A stretch of 9,152 nucleotides of DNA, taken from the NCBI GenBank assembly GCA_028718465.1, contig JAQULX010000086.1, forward strand, positions 1-9,152, read 5' to 3'. This DNA is from Dehalococcoidales bacterium (GTDB lineage: Bacteria > Chloroflexota > Dehalococcoidia > Dehalococcoidales > UBA3254). The position numbers and the translations under genes are program-made. Numbering within the stretch: the first letter of the stretch is position 1; each line of letters starts with the position of its first letter. Of this stretch, positions 1 through 5,465 are shown piece by piece. The notes under the pieces are model-generated. The model saw nothing but the letters and a program-made list of their open reading frames with translations. It did not search any database and was not told where the DNA came from.

Positions 1-99
1 GACCTGTTTTTTAATTATTTTATCGGCCCCGCTTTCCTTCATGCTCTGGTCGATGTCTTTTTTAGTATCCCCTTTAAATCTCCCGTTCTGCTCCGGCAT
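1..99 (-). CDS. Start of an unidentified gene, cut by the window edge
   Basis: The first 33 codons of a gene that continues past the left edge. It starts at the ATG at 99, nine bases after an AGGAGG site (109-114), and reads MPEQNGRFKGD, then a hydrophilic Lys/Asp-rich helix-like stretch. It overlaps the 3' end of the 141-aa gene by 26 bases in another frame, and its RBS lies inside that gene's Glu-Gly-rich tail, so the two are probably translationally coupled. The clear SD, the open frame to the edge and the protein-like composition support it as real. Too little is visible to name a family. Later in-frame ATGs exist but have no comparable RBS. Confidence 0.7.
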   Translation of the reverse strand, partial: MPEQNGRFKGDTKKDIDQSMKESGADKIIKKQV

Positions 100-499
100 T
101 CTCCCCACCCTCCTCTTCCTTTTCTACATTCTCCAGATAGCTGTCTACAACCGCCACAATGTCCGGCTGGCCCAGCTTATATAAATCCTCCGCCATCTCC
201 TTTTTCGCCAGTCTCGGCGGCTCTATCCCCATATCCCGGTACATCAAGCGCATCTCGGTTCCTAGATATCTCCGGTCACATTCCATGACTCCCTCGGAGT
301 ATTCTTTGGACTCGTACTCCGGGAGCGACCAAGCGATACGGGACATCAGCAGCCCCAGCTCGGAGTTCAGATAGGCGTTAATGCCCTGTGTCCGAAGCTG
401 GTATATCAGATTTCCGAGACGCTGGTACTCCTCCGGGGGGAGCTGTTCTTTCCCAGCCTTGAGTATGGCGGCTATTTTTCTATCAAGAGCGGAGGGCAT
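74..499 (-). CDS. Hypothetical protein, 141 aa, acidic C-terminus
   Basis: I do not recognise this protein. It is soluble, with no signal peptide or membrane segment. The first 60 residues look helical (LDRKIAAILKAGKEQLPPEE, then a Leu-rich stretch), the middle is charged, and the last 18 residues are a Glu/Gly-rich acidic tail. It starts at an ATG eight bases after GGAGG, and that RBS overlaps the GAG-GAG-TAA end of the 80-aa gene upstream, three bases away. Its 3' end carries the RBS and start of the next gene. Helical content and an acidic tail would fit a small structural or assembly accessory protein, but that is only a guess. Confidence is high that it is a gene and low on function. Confidence 0.8.
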   Translation of the reverse strand: MPSALDRKIAAILKAGKEQLPPEEYQRLGNLIYQLRTQGINAYLNSELGLLMSRIAWSLPEYESKEYSEGVMECDRRYLGTEMRLMYRDMGIEPPRLAKKEMAEDLYKLGQPDIVAVVDSYLENVEKEEEGGENAGAEREI

Positions 500-502
500 A
501 AA

Positions 503-745
503 TTACTCCTCCCGATAGACAGCGTAACCGATTGCAACGGGGATTATAGCAATCTTCTCGCCATGTTCCCTCATATTATTAGCCCAGATATTAGCGGTAG
601 ACTCTGATTTTTCAACTCCTACAAGCTTATTCCTTTTACCCTTAATATACCTCCAGAGCGGTGCGCCCACCTCGGATTCTACAGCTTGTACTTTTGTCAT
701 TTTACTCTTTGGGATATGCGGATATAGGGGTTCTTTTTTAGCCAT
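503..745 (-). CDS. Hypothetical protein, 80 aa, with KEPLYPHxP N-terminal motif
   Basis: A small basic protein of unknown function. Residues 4-12 read KEPLYPHIP, followed by Lys/Ser residues. The same motif (KEPLYPHVP) is near the N-terminus of the 143-aa protein at 1798-2229, although the rest of the two proteins differs, so it may be a shared docking or sorting peptide. The second half (TANIWANNMREHGEKIAIIP, then a short hydrophobic end) has the look of a compact alpha/beta domain. It starts at an ATG five bases after TAGGAGG, whose TAG is the stop codon of the 99-aa gene upstream. No Cys residues, membrane segment or known catalytic motif. Confidence 0.8.
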   Translation of the reverse strand: MAKKEPLYPHIPKSKMTKVQAVESEVGAPLWRYIKGKRNKLVGVEKSESTANIWANNMREHGEKIAIIPVAIGYAVYREE

Positions 746-754
746 AGCTACCTC

Positions 755-1054
755 CTATTTCTTGGGATGAGCCTCTCGCCACGACTGGGCGCACTCACCC
801 ATATATTTACCGGCAGTACCAAAAGGTTTCCCGGCGATTGGTTTAGAGCGCATACATTCCCCGATGAACAGATTATAGGCACTCGGCTCCCGCTTTCGTC
901 TTTCTCCCTTAGCACAATCACACTCTACTGGATGCTCTTTCGCGCAGGCATCGTAAGCCTGGCCGATAGCAGTGTTCAAGTCTGCCTGGCTGTGTACCTT
1001 GCTGAAGTCTATCTTCTCCGCAATACAGGCAGGGATAACCGTCTTACTGGACAT
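755..1054 (-). CDS. Cys-rich 99-aa protein with HMG/YABBY-like patch
   Basis: Unknown function. It has six cysteines (10, 37, 45, 47, 67, 88), and residues 57-68 read PSAYNLFIGECM, followed by a basic stretch, a second helix-like segment and a Trp at 92 (SWREAHPKK). The pattern PSAYNxF followed about 25-30 residues later by W-R/K resembles the first helices of HMG-box and YABBY domains, so DNA binding is possible, but the match is short and made by eye. It starts at ATG 1054, five bases after AAAGGTG, and overlaps the end of the membrane-protein gene upstream by 11 bases. The stop is followed by the RBS of the 80-aa gene. Confidence 0.75.
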   Translation of the reverse strand: MSSKTVIPACIAEKIDFSKVHSQADLNTAIGQAYDACAKEHPVECDCAKGERRKREPSAYNLFIGECMRSKPIAGKPFGTAGKYMGECAQSWREAHPKK

Positions 1055-1436
1055 TTTTCACCTTTCGCATATACAGCGTCAGTATCCCCAATGCTTTCTG
1101 CATGGTCCAATCATTGTCCTGAGCGAACTTCTGCACCTTTTCCATGCCCAGGCACTGCACGACCTCGAAACCGTAGTTGCCGTCTTTGCAGGTATGCTTC
1201 TCGATGCACTGCTTAAAATCAGCCGGGATAATGGCCTCTCCTTCCGGAGTGATAGTCGGCGGGGAATGGTGCTGGGCCAGGTTGGCCTCATTATGCAGGG
1301 CATCCATCACATAGACGTTCCAGAGTACATCCAGCTTGGTATCAACTTTTCCGTCCCTCACGCCGATTTTATACAAAATAAGGATAAGGGATATAATGCC
1401 GGTAATTAATGCGATGATCGAGATGATTTCTGACAT
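1044..1436 (-). CDS. Small membrane protein, one N-terminal TM, 130 aa
   Basis: Residues 3-22 form one strongly hydrophobic Ile/Leu-rich helix with no signal-peptidase site, followed by Lys/Arg residues (K23, R27, K30). By the positive-inside rule the C-terminal 105 residues should be cytoplasmic. Next comes KVDTKLDVLW, a short amphipathic stretch, then a globular part with three cysteines (77, 83, 95) and a helical end. Phage membrane proteins of this shape are sometimes called holin-like, but there is only one clear TM and no lysis gene nearby, so I do not assign holin. The start is an ATG eight bases after AAGGAG. It lies just after the thioredoxin-like gene. Confidence 0.75.
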   Translation of the reverse strand: MSEIISIIALITGIISLILILYKIGVRDGKVDTKLDVLWNVYVMDALHNEANLAQHHSPPTITPEGEAIIPADFKQCIEKHTCKDGNYGFEVVQCLGMEKVQKFAQDNDWTMQKALGILTLYMRKVKNVQ

Positions 1437-1472
1437 TCTGGTATCTCCTTTAGAATATTAATTACCGGGTTC

Positions 1473-1787
1473 TTATCCCCCGGCAACTTGCTTAATTTGA
1501 GTCACATCGGTATCTATATTGCCCGTGGATACCACTTTGGCAACTTCCACGCCGGCCTTATAAACAGCAACTTCACCGGGCTTTAAATTCATGGACTCAG
1601 CCGCAACCCCGCAGACGTCGCAATCTACGACCATTACCGGTACACCCTCCGATTCAAGGTCGGCCAGCTTCTCGGTAAGTCCGTTCATATTGGACTTCTC
1701 GCTCCAGGCTACCAGCACTACTTTTTCCTGCTCTTTGACCAGCTTTTGCGTCCACTGTGGGTCGCAACTGAAGATATTGGGCGACAT
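1473..1787 (-). CDS. Thioredoxin-fold protein lacking the WCxxC active site, 104 aa
   Basis: The layout follows thioredoxin: an N-terminal helix, a beta strand VVLVAW (23-28), then the active-site position, a helix, the strand VPVMVVD (49-55), Pro-70 at the cis-proline position (NLKPGE), the strand EVAVYKAG and a C-terminal helix. Where thioredoxins have WCGPC, this protein has W28-S29-E30-K31-S32, so both redox cysteines are Ser. A different CxxC (C56-D-V-C59) follows the third strand. It is therefore unlikely to act as a normal disulfide reductase; a protein-binding role or a metal or disulfide role for C56/C59 is possible. The ATG at 1787 is chosen over an in-frame TTG 18 bases upstream because TAGGAG (1795-1800) is seven bases before it. 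Length matches thioredoxin (about 105 aa). Confidence 0.75.
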   Translation of the reverse strand: MSPNIFSCDPQWTQKLVKEQEKVVLVAWSEKSNMNGLTEKLADLESEGVPVMVVDCDVCGVAAESMNLKPGEVAVYKAGVEVAKVVSTGNIDTDVTQIKQVAGG

Positions 1788-1794
1788 AGTTCTA

Positions 1795-1800
1795 CTCCTA
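1795..1800 (-). promoter_or_regulatory. RBS fixing the start of the thioredoxin-like gene
   Basis: TAGGAG on the minus strand, seven bases before ATG 1787. Its TAG is the stop codon of the 143-aa gene upstream. The alternative TTG at 1805 has this site inside its own coding sequence and no SD of its own, so the ATG is preferred. Confidence 0.75.
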
Positions 1801-2229
1801 ACCAAATATTACATCTTCATAAAGGCATAGCTGGAGAAAAACGTCACCGGTGGTTGCATCATCATTCTTGGCGATAAAATCCGCCCAGTGCTTGGGGTAT
1901 TTCTCCGCCATCAATTTTAGACCACGCTCGATAGCAGCCCTGTCCAGAATCTTATCTGGCATACCGCCTTCAAGTTCTCCCACTGTTAAGCTACCACCCC
2001 TGAGAGGAAGCTGAGTATGAGGGAACTCAATCTTAAGACTCTGCCTGGTTTGTCCTGGAGGATAGGTGTATTTCTTGATAATATACCAGTAGTTGCTACC
2101 ACCCTCAAAGGCATCGGTAAGTAAATCCTCAATCCTCTGGTCGGGTACTTTAGTAGTTATTTTTCTACCTCTCGGTACATGCGGATATAACGGTTCCTTG
2201 CGTTTTCTCGGAATATAATTCGTGCCCAT
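1798..2229 (-). CDS. Conserved phage-type protein with AFEGGSNYWY motif, 143 aa
   Basis: The basic N-terminus contains KEPLYPHVP (11-19), shared with the 80-aa protein at 503-745. Residues 35-50 (DLLTDAFEGGSNYWYI) match from memory a motif common in uncharacterised phage proteins, of the form A(F/L)EGGxNYW. It is followed by GGSLTVGELEG (78-88) and a helical region ERGLKLMAEKYPKHWADF (101-118), then DDATTGDVFLQLCLYEDVIF at the end. No catalytic residues are obvious and the family's role is unknown to me. It starts at an ATG seven bases after AAGGAG, and that RBS lies inside the last codons of the ferritin-like gene. It is soluble with a single Cys. Confidence 0.8.
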   Translation of the reverse strand: MGTNYIPRKRKEPLYPHVPRGRKITTKVPDQRIEDLLTDAFEGGSNYWYIIKKYTYPPGQTRQSLKIEFPHTQLPLRGGSLTVGELEGGMPDKILDRAAIERGLKLMAEKYPKHWADFIAKNDDATTGDVFLQLCLYEDVIFG

Positions 2230-2230
2230 A

Positions 2231-2569
2231 TTATCTCTCCTTATTCCTTAAACTCAGGTTATATCCCAAATCGGGATATTTCTTGGCTACTTCCAGCGTC
2301 CCTTTTTCTATCAGTCTCCCTTCAGCCTTATCTAGGGCGTTAATCAAGGCGACGAACTCCCCGGCATGGACTTTCTCCTCATCGGCAACATCGTCAATCG
2401 CCGCCGCTATTTCGGGAAAGTCGCCCCGACAGGCATCGGCATGGGCGGTGTAAGTGTTCGTCGCCTCAAGCTCGGCGGCCAAGTCAAGACGCAATGCCCG
2501 TATTAAATCTTGCTTCTCAGTTAATACTATATCCTGTCCTAGCCCCGGAAACGGGTCTGTAAAGGCCAT
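2231..2569 (-). CDS. Half-ferritin-like (EncFtn/rubrerythrin-type) protein, 112 aa
   Basis: Residues 17-47 and 50-80 form two amphipathic helices with a ferritin-like metal pattern: E33/E35 in ELEATNTY, then D63-E64-E65-K66-V67-H68, an ExxH motif, followed by EFVALINALD. A two-helix unit of this size, with one Glu on helix 1 and ExxH on helix 2, is the layout of encapsulated ferritin-like (demi-ferritin) proteins, which assemble so that two subunits build one di-iron site. Expected role: iron oxidation or storage, or peroxide protection. A C-terminal extension of about 30 residues (GTLEVAKKYPDLGYN) is not part of that fold. It starts at an ATG five bases after GGGGAGG. Rubrerythrin-like or a purely structural use are alternatives. 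Confidence 0.75.
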   Translation of the reverse strand: MAFTDPFPGLGQDIVLTEKQDLIRALRLDLAAELEATNTYTAHADACRGDFPEIAAAIDDVADEEKVHAGEFVALINALDKAEGRLIEKGTLEVAKKYPDLGYNLSLRNKER

Positions 2570-2581
2570 ATCATCCTCCCC

Positions 2582-2911
2582 TTATTTCTTACCCACCAGA
2601 TTAACCAGCCCCCTGGGGGCTGGCGGTAGGAATTTATTAAACAGCATCGGGGCTAGTATTTGATTAGCTTTATGGCTCAACTCGGGGAGGCTGTCAAAAT
2701 CGGGGGCCCTGGGGGCTATGGCATCTATAATGCAGGTGAAGCGCGACTGGATATCGCCCCGACACTTCATGGCATTCTCAAGACCTTCCTTGCCATTCCG
2801 AATAAGTTTCACCGGGTTGAAAGGGTCATTTTTTTCAATTCCGTAAGGCAACGGAAGCCCTTCGTGGGGTAGGGCAGGTCTAATATTATTAAGTATTTCT
2901 TTCCAGTTCAT
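2582..2911 (-). CDS. Hypothetical protein, 109 aa
   Basis: I do not recognise this protein. It begins MNWKEILNNIRPALPHEGLP and is rich in Pro (11 residues) and Leu, with two cysteines (50 and 60) and a hydrophobic C-terminal third (ILAPMLFNKFLPPAPRGLVN) that is too interrupted by Pro to be a clear membrane helix. Its ATG overlaps the TGA of the homing endonuclease in an ATGA, and GGAG in the endonuclease's last codons is the RBS. Translation is therefore tied to the endonuclease gene. The natural-looking start argues against it being a fragment split by the endonuclease insertion, though this cannot be excluded. Confidence 0.7.
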   Translation of the reverse strand: MNWKEILNNIRPALPHEGLPLPYGIEKNDPFNPVKLIRNGKEGLENAMKCRGDIQSRFTCIIDAIAPRAPDFDSLPELSHKANQILAPMLFNKFLPPAPRGLVNLVGKK

Positions 2912-3774
2912 TTTAACATCTCCAATATTCTTTCATCACTTAGTTTATTTAGTTCCTTCTCCCAAATAACAATAAGCTTCCAACCGTAACTTGTGAATAC
3001 CTTACGCCTGCCATCCTCATTATAAGTTTCCTTATCAGCCTTAATAGTATGCCAGTAATCTCCAAAAATATCTACGGCTATCTTCTCGCCATTTATATTG
3101 ATAAAATCAGGGTTCAGACCGGCTATTATAAAAGTGCCGTTACCAGTGTATTTATATGGCAAATTATATTTGTTAATCAGATTTATAAACTTATTCTCTG
3201 GGCCAGTGGGCTTTCGATTCTTTAGCCTTCCTGCTATAACTCTAGCTCTATATTCAGGATTTTGCCACCAAGATAGTACTCTTTCTCTAGTTAATTCTGT
3301 AGTAGGCGATCTATGCTCTCCCTTTTTGGCTATGGTATTTGGGCTCCATGTGTGCCCCCTCTGCGTATTGCGTATCTTCTCTCTTTTTTCAGCAGTACAA
3401 GGCACCCCTATAGTTCTTACTCTCTTATTCCTTTCTGATACCCATGGCATCTTTTGTCCCTTTTTAAATTCAGTTTTGGGATTATTATGTATTCCTTTTA
3501 ATCCCTTCATCCATGACTTATGCCCCTTAACCCAACTTCCCTTAGTTGGTAACTGCCCTTTCCTGAATTCAGTTTCGGGACTTAAATGTACCCCTTTGTT
3601 TATTCCCTTCATAGCTTCGCTTTTGCTACGGAACTTATACCCATGTCTAGTAAATAAATTGTTGACATCCGTCACGGATATTCCCAACTTGGAAGCAACT
3701 TGCTTCTTAGTAAGCTTTCCACTATAATAAAGTTCTACTGCCTGTGATAACAAATGTTCTATATCCTTTTCCAC
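2908..3774 (-). CDS. Free-standing homing endonuclease, Vsr-like/EDxHD type with NUMOD-like repeats
   Basis: Residues 1-50 contain a helix-turn-helix (LTKKQVASKLGISVTDVNNL, 21-40). Residues 60-165 hold degenerate repeats of the form (S/N)PxTEFxKGQ at 65-74, 98-107 and 156-162, typical of DNA-contacting linker modules in phage homing endonucleases. Residues 190-288 form a Vsr-like PD-(D/E)XK nuclease: E193 in GPENKF, NPDF at 221-224, KIAVDIFGDYWH at 231-242, then YGWKLIVIWEKEL at 263-275. This resembles the I-Bth0305I EDxHD group. Likely role: a site-specific double-strand break driving its own spread. The start is GTG with only a weak AGGT upstream; no ATG exists before residue 55. Sampled lines look more AT-rich than the ferritin-like gene, fitting a mobile gene. 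No intron or intein features are seen. Confidence 0.85.
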   Translation of the reverse strand: MEKDIEHLLSQAVELYYSGKLTKKQVASKLGISVTDVNNLFTRHGYKFRSKSEAMKGINKGVHLSPETEFRKGQLPTKGSWVKGHKSWMKGLKGIHNNPKTEFKKGQKMPWVSERNKRVRTIGVPCTAEKREKIRNTQRGHTWSPNTIAKKGEHRSPTTELTRERVLSWWQNPEYRARVIAGRLKNRKPTGPENKFINLINKYNLPYKYTGNGTFIIAGLNPDFININGEKIAVDIFGDYWHTIKADKETYNEDGRRKVFTSYGWKLIVIWEKELNKLSDERILEMLK

Positions 3775-3787
3775 AACAACCTATTAT

Positions 3788-4402
3788 TTATCCCTCCTTA
3801 TCTTTCAGGAAATCCTGAACGGGTTTAACGGGACTTGGATTTTTAGAGAGCCGCCGGCGGAATTCACCCAGGTCTCCGGCGAATTTGGCATATTGTTCGG
3901 CATATTGGCCAGAGGCCACGGCCTGGACAGTCATCTGAGATTCATGGGAATCAAACCAGTCCACTATCTGCCGGTACAGGGGATTGCCGGAGTCTTTGGG
4001 CATGATCTCCTCAGCAAGGCTCTCGATAACCACATTATGTTTATTACTCATGCAGGAGCAGGGTTTATTATTTATCTTTAGTCCATTGGTAAGATCATTC
4101 TCGGCCTTGGCAATCTCTTTAACCAAGCGCTTCTTCAACTCTGTAAGGGTCTCGGCTTCGGTCGGCACTTCAAAGGCCGTGGAAATATTTTCCAGAATAT
4201 TTTTAGGCTGTTTTTGAGGAGCCTCCGTTTTTACCGGAGTCGTCAGCACACAGTTGGAGTTGTCTACCTTAAGTGAACAAGCTAACGAATTCAGATCCTC
4301 TTTGGCAGTCCTGACTACACCCTGCAAGTCCTGCATACCCCTATGGATGGGATTATCGGCCAGAATATCGGAGAATTTAGGCAAACGTGGCAGTAAAGAC
4401 AT
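3788..4402 (-). CDS. Hypothetical protein, 204 aa, with CSC...KH motif
   Basis: First gene after the promoter at 4431-4459. Residues 1-45 are mixed helical, 50-80 look like a Pro/Thr/Lys linker, and 84-110 are a charged helix, probably coiled (TEAETLTELKKRLVKEIAKA). At 115-122 it reads C-S-C-M-S-N-K-H, a possible metal-binding motif, followed by IESLAEEIMP, a GNPLYRQIVDWF segment and a basic end (EFRRRLSKNP). I recall similar CxC-KH proteins in environmental phage sequences but know no function. The ATG at 4402 has GGGAGG six bases upstream. An in-frame TTG at 4459 would add 19 residues but has no RBS and coincides with the -35 box. Confidence 0.8.
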   Translation of the reverse strand: MSLLPRLPKFSDILADNPIHRGMQDLQGVVRTAKEDLNSLACSLKVDNSNCVLTTPVKTEAPQKQPKNILENISTAFEVPTEAETLTELKKRLVKEIAKAENDLTNGLKINNKPCSCMSNKHNVVIESLAEEIMPKDSGNPLYRQIVDWFDSHESQMTVQAVASGQYAEQYAKFAGDLGEFRRRLSKNPSPVKPVQDFLKDKEG

Positions 4403-4408
4403 ACAAAG

Positions 4409-4414
4409 CCTCCC
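4409..4414 (-). promoter_or_regulatory. RBS fixing the start of the 204-aa gene
   Basis: GGGAGG on the minus strand, six bases before ATG 4402. It lies downstream of the promoter's -10 box, giving a 5' leader of roughly two dozen bases. It rules out the longer TTG-initiated version. Confidence 0.75.
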
Positions 4415-4430
4415 TAGTTGTTCTGGCAAT

Positions 4431-4459
4431 AGTGTAGACAAAAGGAAGGATTTAGTCAA
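4431..4459 (-). promoter_or_regulatory. Sigma-70-type promoter for the left transcription unit
   Basis: On the minus strand, TTGACT (4459-4454, 5 of 6 to consensus), a spacer of exactly 17 bases, and TACACT (4436-4431, 4 of 6). It sits in the only sizeable intergenic gap of the window (4403-4490), pointing left, and the RBS and ATG of the 204-aa gene follow at a sensible distance. No extended -10 TGn and no obvious operator repeat. It would start a transcript covering the 204-aa gene, the homing endonuclease and the genes to the left edge. Confidence 0.6.
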
Positions 4460-4490
4460 GCGGAAATTGATCTACAGGCCGCATCATTCA

Positions 4491-4664
4491 CTATCTTTTG
4501 TTCCAAAGAGGCTGGACGGGTTCCATTATCAGGTCCGGTCGTTTGCGCTTCTCACCGATGGCGACATTGATGGTTTTAATCGGGCATTTCTTATGTTCCC
4601 GGCCTCTACCGCTCTTGACCGAGTTTCCCCTTGTAACAGGCTTGCCGCATTTTAAACAGTTCAT
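4491..4664 (-). CDS. Zinc-knuckle mini-protein, 57 aa
   Basis: A small basic protein starting MNCLKCGKPVTRGN. C3-x2-C6 forms a zinc knuckle and H25 and C28 (REHKKCP) could complete a Cys3His site. The rest is Lys/Arg-rich and ends in PVQPLWNKR. Nucleic-acid binding is plausible but unproven. The ATG at 4664 is eight bases after AGGAG, and that RBS overlaps the last codons of the 19-aa micro-ORF upstream. It is the last gene before the promoter gap, so it probably ends the right-hand operon, though no terminator hairpin with a T-run is visible after it. Confidence 0.75.
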   Translation of the reverse strand: MNCLKCGKPVTRGNSVKSGRGREHKKCPIKTINVAIGEKRKRPDLIMEPVQPLWNKR

Positions 4665-4668
4665 TTCT

Positions 4669-4728
4669 CTATCTCCTGAAAATCAATATATCTTCATAGT
4701 CTCTTTTGAATTCGATTATCTTCTGCAT
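4669..4728 (-). CDS. Micro-ORF, 19 aa
   Basis: Reads MQKIIEFKRDYEDILIFRR and stops at TAG. The ATG is eight bases after TAGGAG, whose TAG is the stop of the CysH-like gene, the same junction design as the neighbouring genes. Its last codons (AGG AGA TAG) make the RBS of the 57-aa gene. It fills an otherwise empty 75-base gap. It may be a true micro-protein or a coupling leader that carries ribosomes to the next gene. No family is recognisable at this length. Confidence 0.45.
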   Translation of the reverse strand: MQKIIEFKRDYEDILIFRR

Positions 4729-4739
4729 TTAGCTGACTC

Positions 4740-5459
4740 CTATCTCGTTATCCACCAGTTAAAATATTCTTCCCCATTCTTGAAGGTCATAGGGGTACCT
4801 CGCTCAATTCGCTTTTGGATATACTTTTCAGCGGCTAATTTCCAAAGATTAACTGTTTTTGGAAAGTATTTCATACTTAATTCAATATCGTATTTACTCT
4901 GGAATGGACATAAAACACAGCCTGTACGGTTAAAACCCAAAGCATATAGGGGATTAGGCTTAATTCCTTGCTCTGAAAGGTATTGCCACCTATCAGCGTT
5001 AGTCCAATTAATGATAGGTAGAAGCCAATGACCTCCTCCCGGATTTTCCATAAAGCATTTGTAGCGCGACCGACCCTTAGATTCCTCTCGCCGCATCCCA
5101 AGAATTTTTACCCTTCCAACACCGCCACATTCTTTAATAATCCTACAGCACCATCTAGCATTCCTGAGTGGAAACCCGTGGCTCATAAAATGTTTATTAA
5201 AAAAACCTTTGGAATGATTTGAGAAAATAACATCGGGGTATTTTATTTTTATGAAGTCGCGTATCTCTGGAGGGTCTATTGGGCTTTCGTTATAGTGCCA
5301 TTCTACTCTTACCTCAGCCCTGACAGCCAAGTTATAAATTATTTGGCTATCTATTCCTCCAGAAAATCCGCCATAATAAGTCTCTCGGGTGTTCTCATAA
5401 GCCTGTAAAAGTTCAATGGCTAATTGGTCTATTGTTTTATTTTCAAATGTTAATTGCAT
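4740..5459 (-). CDS. CysH-like (PAPS reductase family) ATP-pyrophosphatase, 239 aa
   Basis: Adenine-nucleotide alpha-hydrolase fold. The PP-loop SGGIDS is at 33-38, followed by the family's later blocks: RWCC (102-105), GMRREES (121-127), PIINWTNADRW (148-158) and NPLYALGFNRTGCVLCPF (169-186). C104-C105 and C181-x2-C184 give a CC-x75-CxxC arrangement like the [4Fe-4S] ligands of assimilatory APS reductases. The catalytic C-terminal ECG(I/L)H of true PAPS/APS reductases is absent. It therefore probably activates a substrate with ATP or moves sulfur rather than reducing PAPS; such proteins are frequent in phages and their role is open. It starts six bases after the methyltransferase stop, with a weak GAGA-type RBS, so coupling is likely. 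Family confident, substrate unknown. Confidence 0.85.
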   Translation of the reverse strand: MQLTFENKTIDQLAIELLQAYENTRETYYGGFSGGIDSQIIYNLAVRAEVRVEWHYNESPIDPPEIRDFIKIKYPDVIFSNHSKGFFNKHFMSHGFPLRNARWCCRIIKECGGVGRVKILGMRREESKGRSRYKCFMENPGGGHWLLPIINWTNADRWQYLSEQGIKPNPLYALGFNRTGCVLCPFQSKYDIELSMKYFPKTVNLWKLAAEKYIQKRIERGTPMTFKNGEEYFNWWITR

Positions 5460-5465
5460 TTATCT

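Noticed and set aside
767..1216. Long plus-strand open frames, here and at 972-1409, 3098-3727 and 4498-5031
   Set aside because: They lie antisense to well-supported minus-strand genes with good RBSs and motifs. They lack their own RBS context and recognisable domains, and the predicted proteins look like reverse-strand readings.
1044..1436. Holin assignment for the one-TM protein
   Set aside because: Only one TM, a large soluble C-terminal part, and no endolysin or other lysis gene nearby.
2669..2697. Promoter-like TTGACA-17-CATAAA on the minus strand
   Set aside because: The -35 is perfect but the -10 is poor, and it lies inside the 109-aa coding sequence. Chance is a fair explanation, though it could be a weak internal promoter for the ferritin-like gene.
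2908..3774. Homing endonuclease as part of a group I intron or intein
   Set aside because: Flanking genes are complete with their own starts and stops. No split gene, intein splice motif or intron-like core is seen.
4403..4459. Longer version of the 204-aa protein starting at TTG 4459
   Set aside because: No RBS before the TTG. It coincides with the -35 box, and a perfect GGGAGG precedes the ATG at 4402.
5120..5135. K-E-C-G at residues 109-112 of the CysH-like protein, like the catalytic ECGxH of PAPS reductase
   Set aside because: The true catalytic motif is near the C-terminus, after the CxxC block, and is followed by His. This one is in the middle and lacks the His.
5195..5225. T-run on the minus strand as a terminator
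   Set aside because: It lies inside the CysH-like coding sequence and has no GC-rich hairpin before it.
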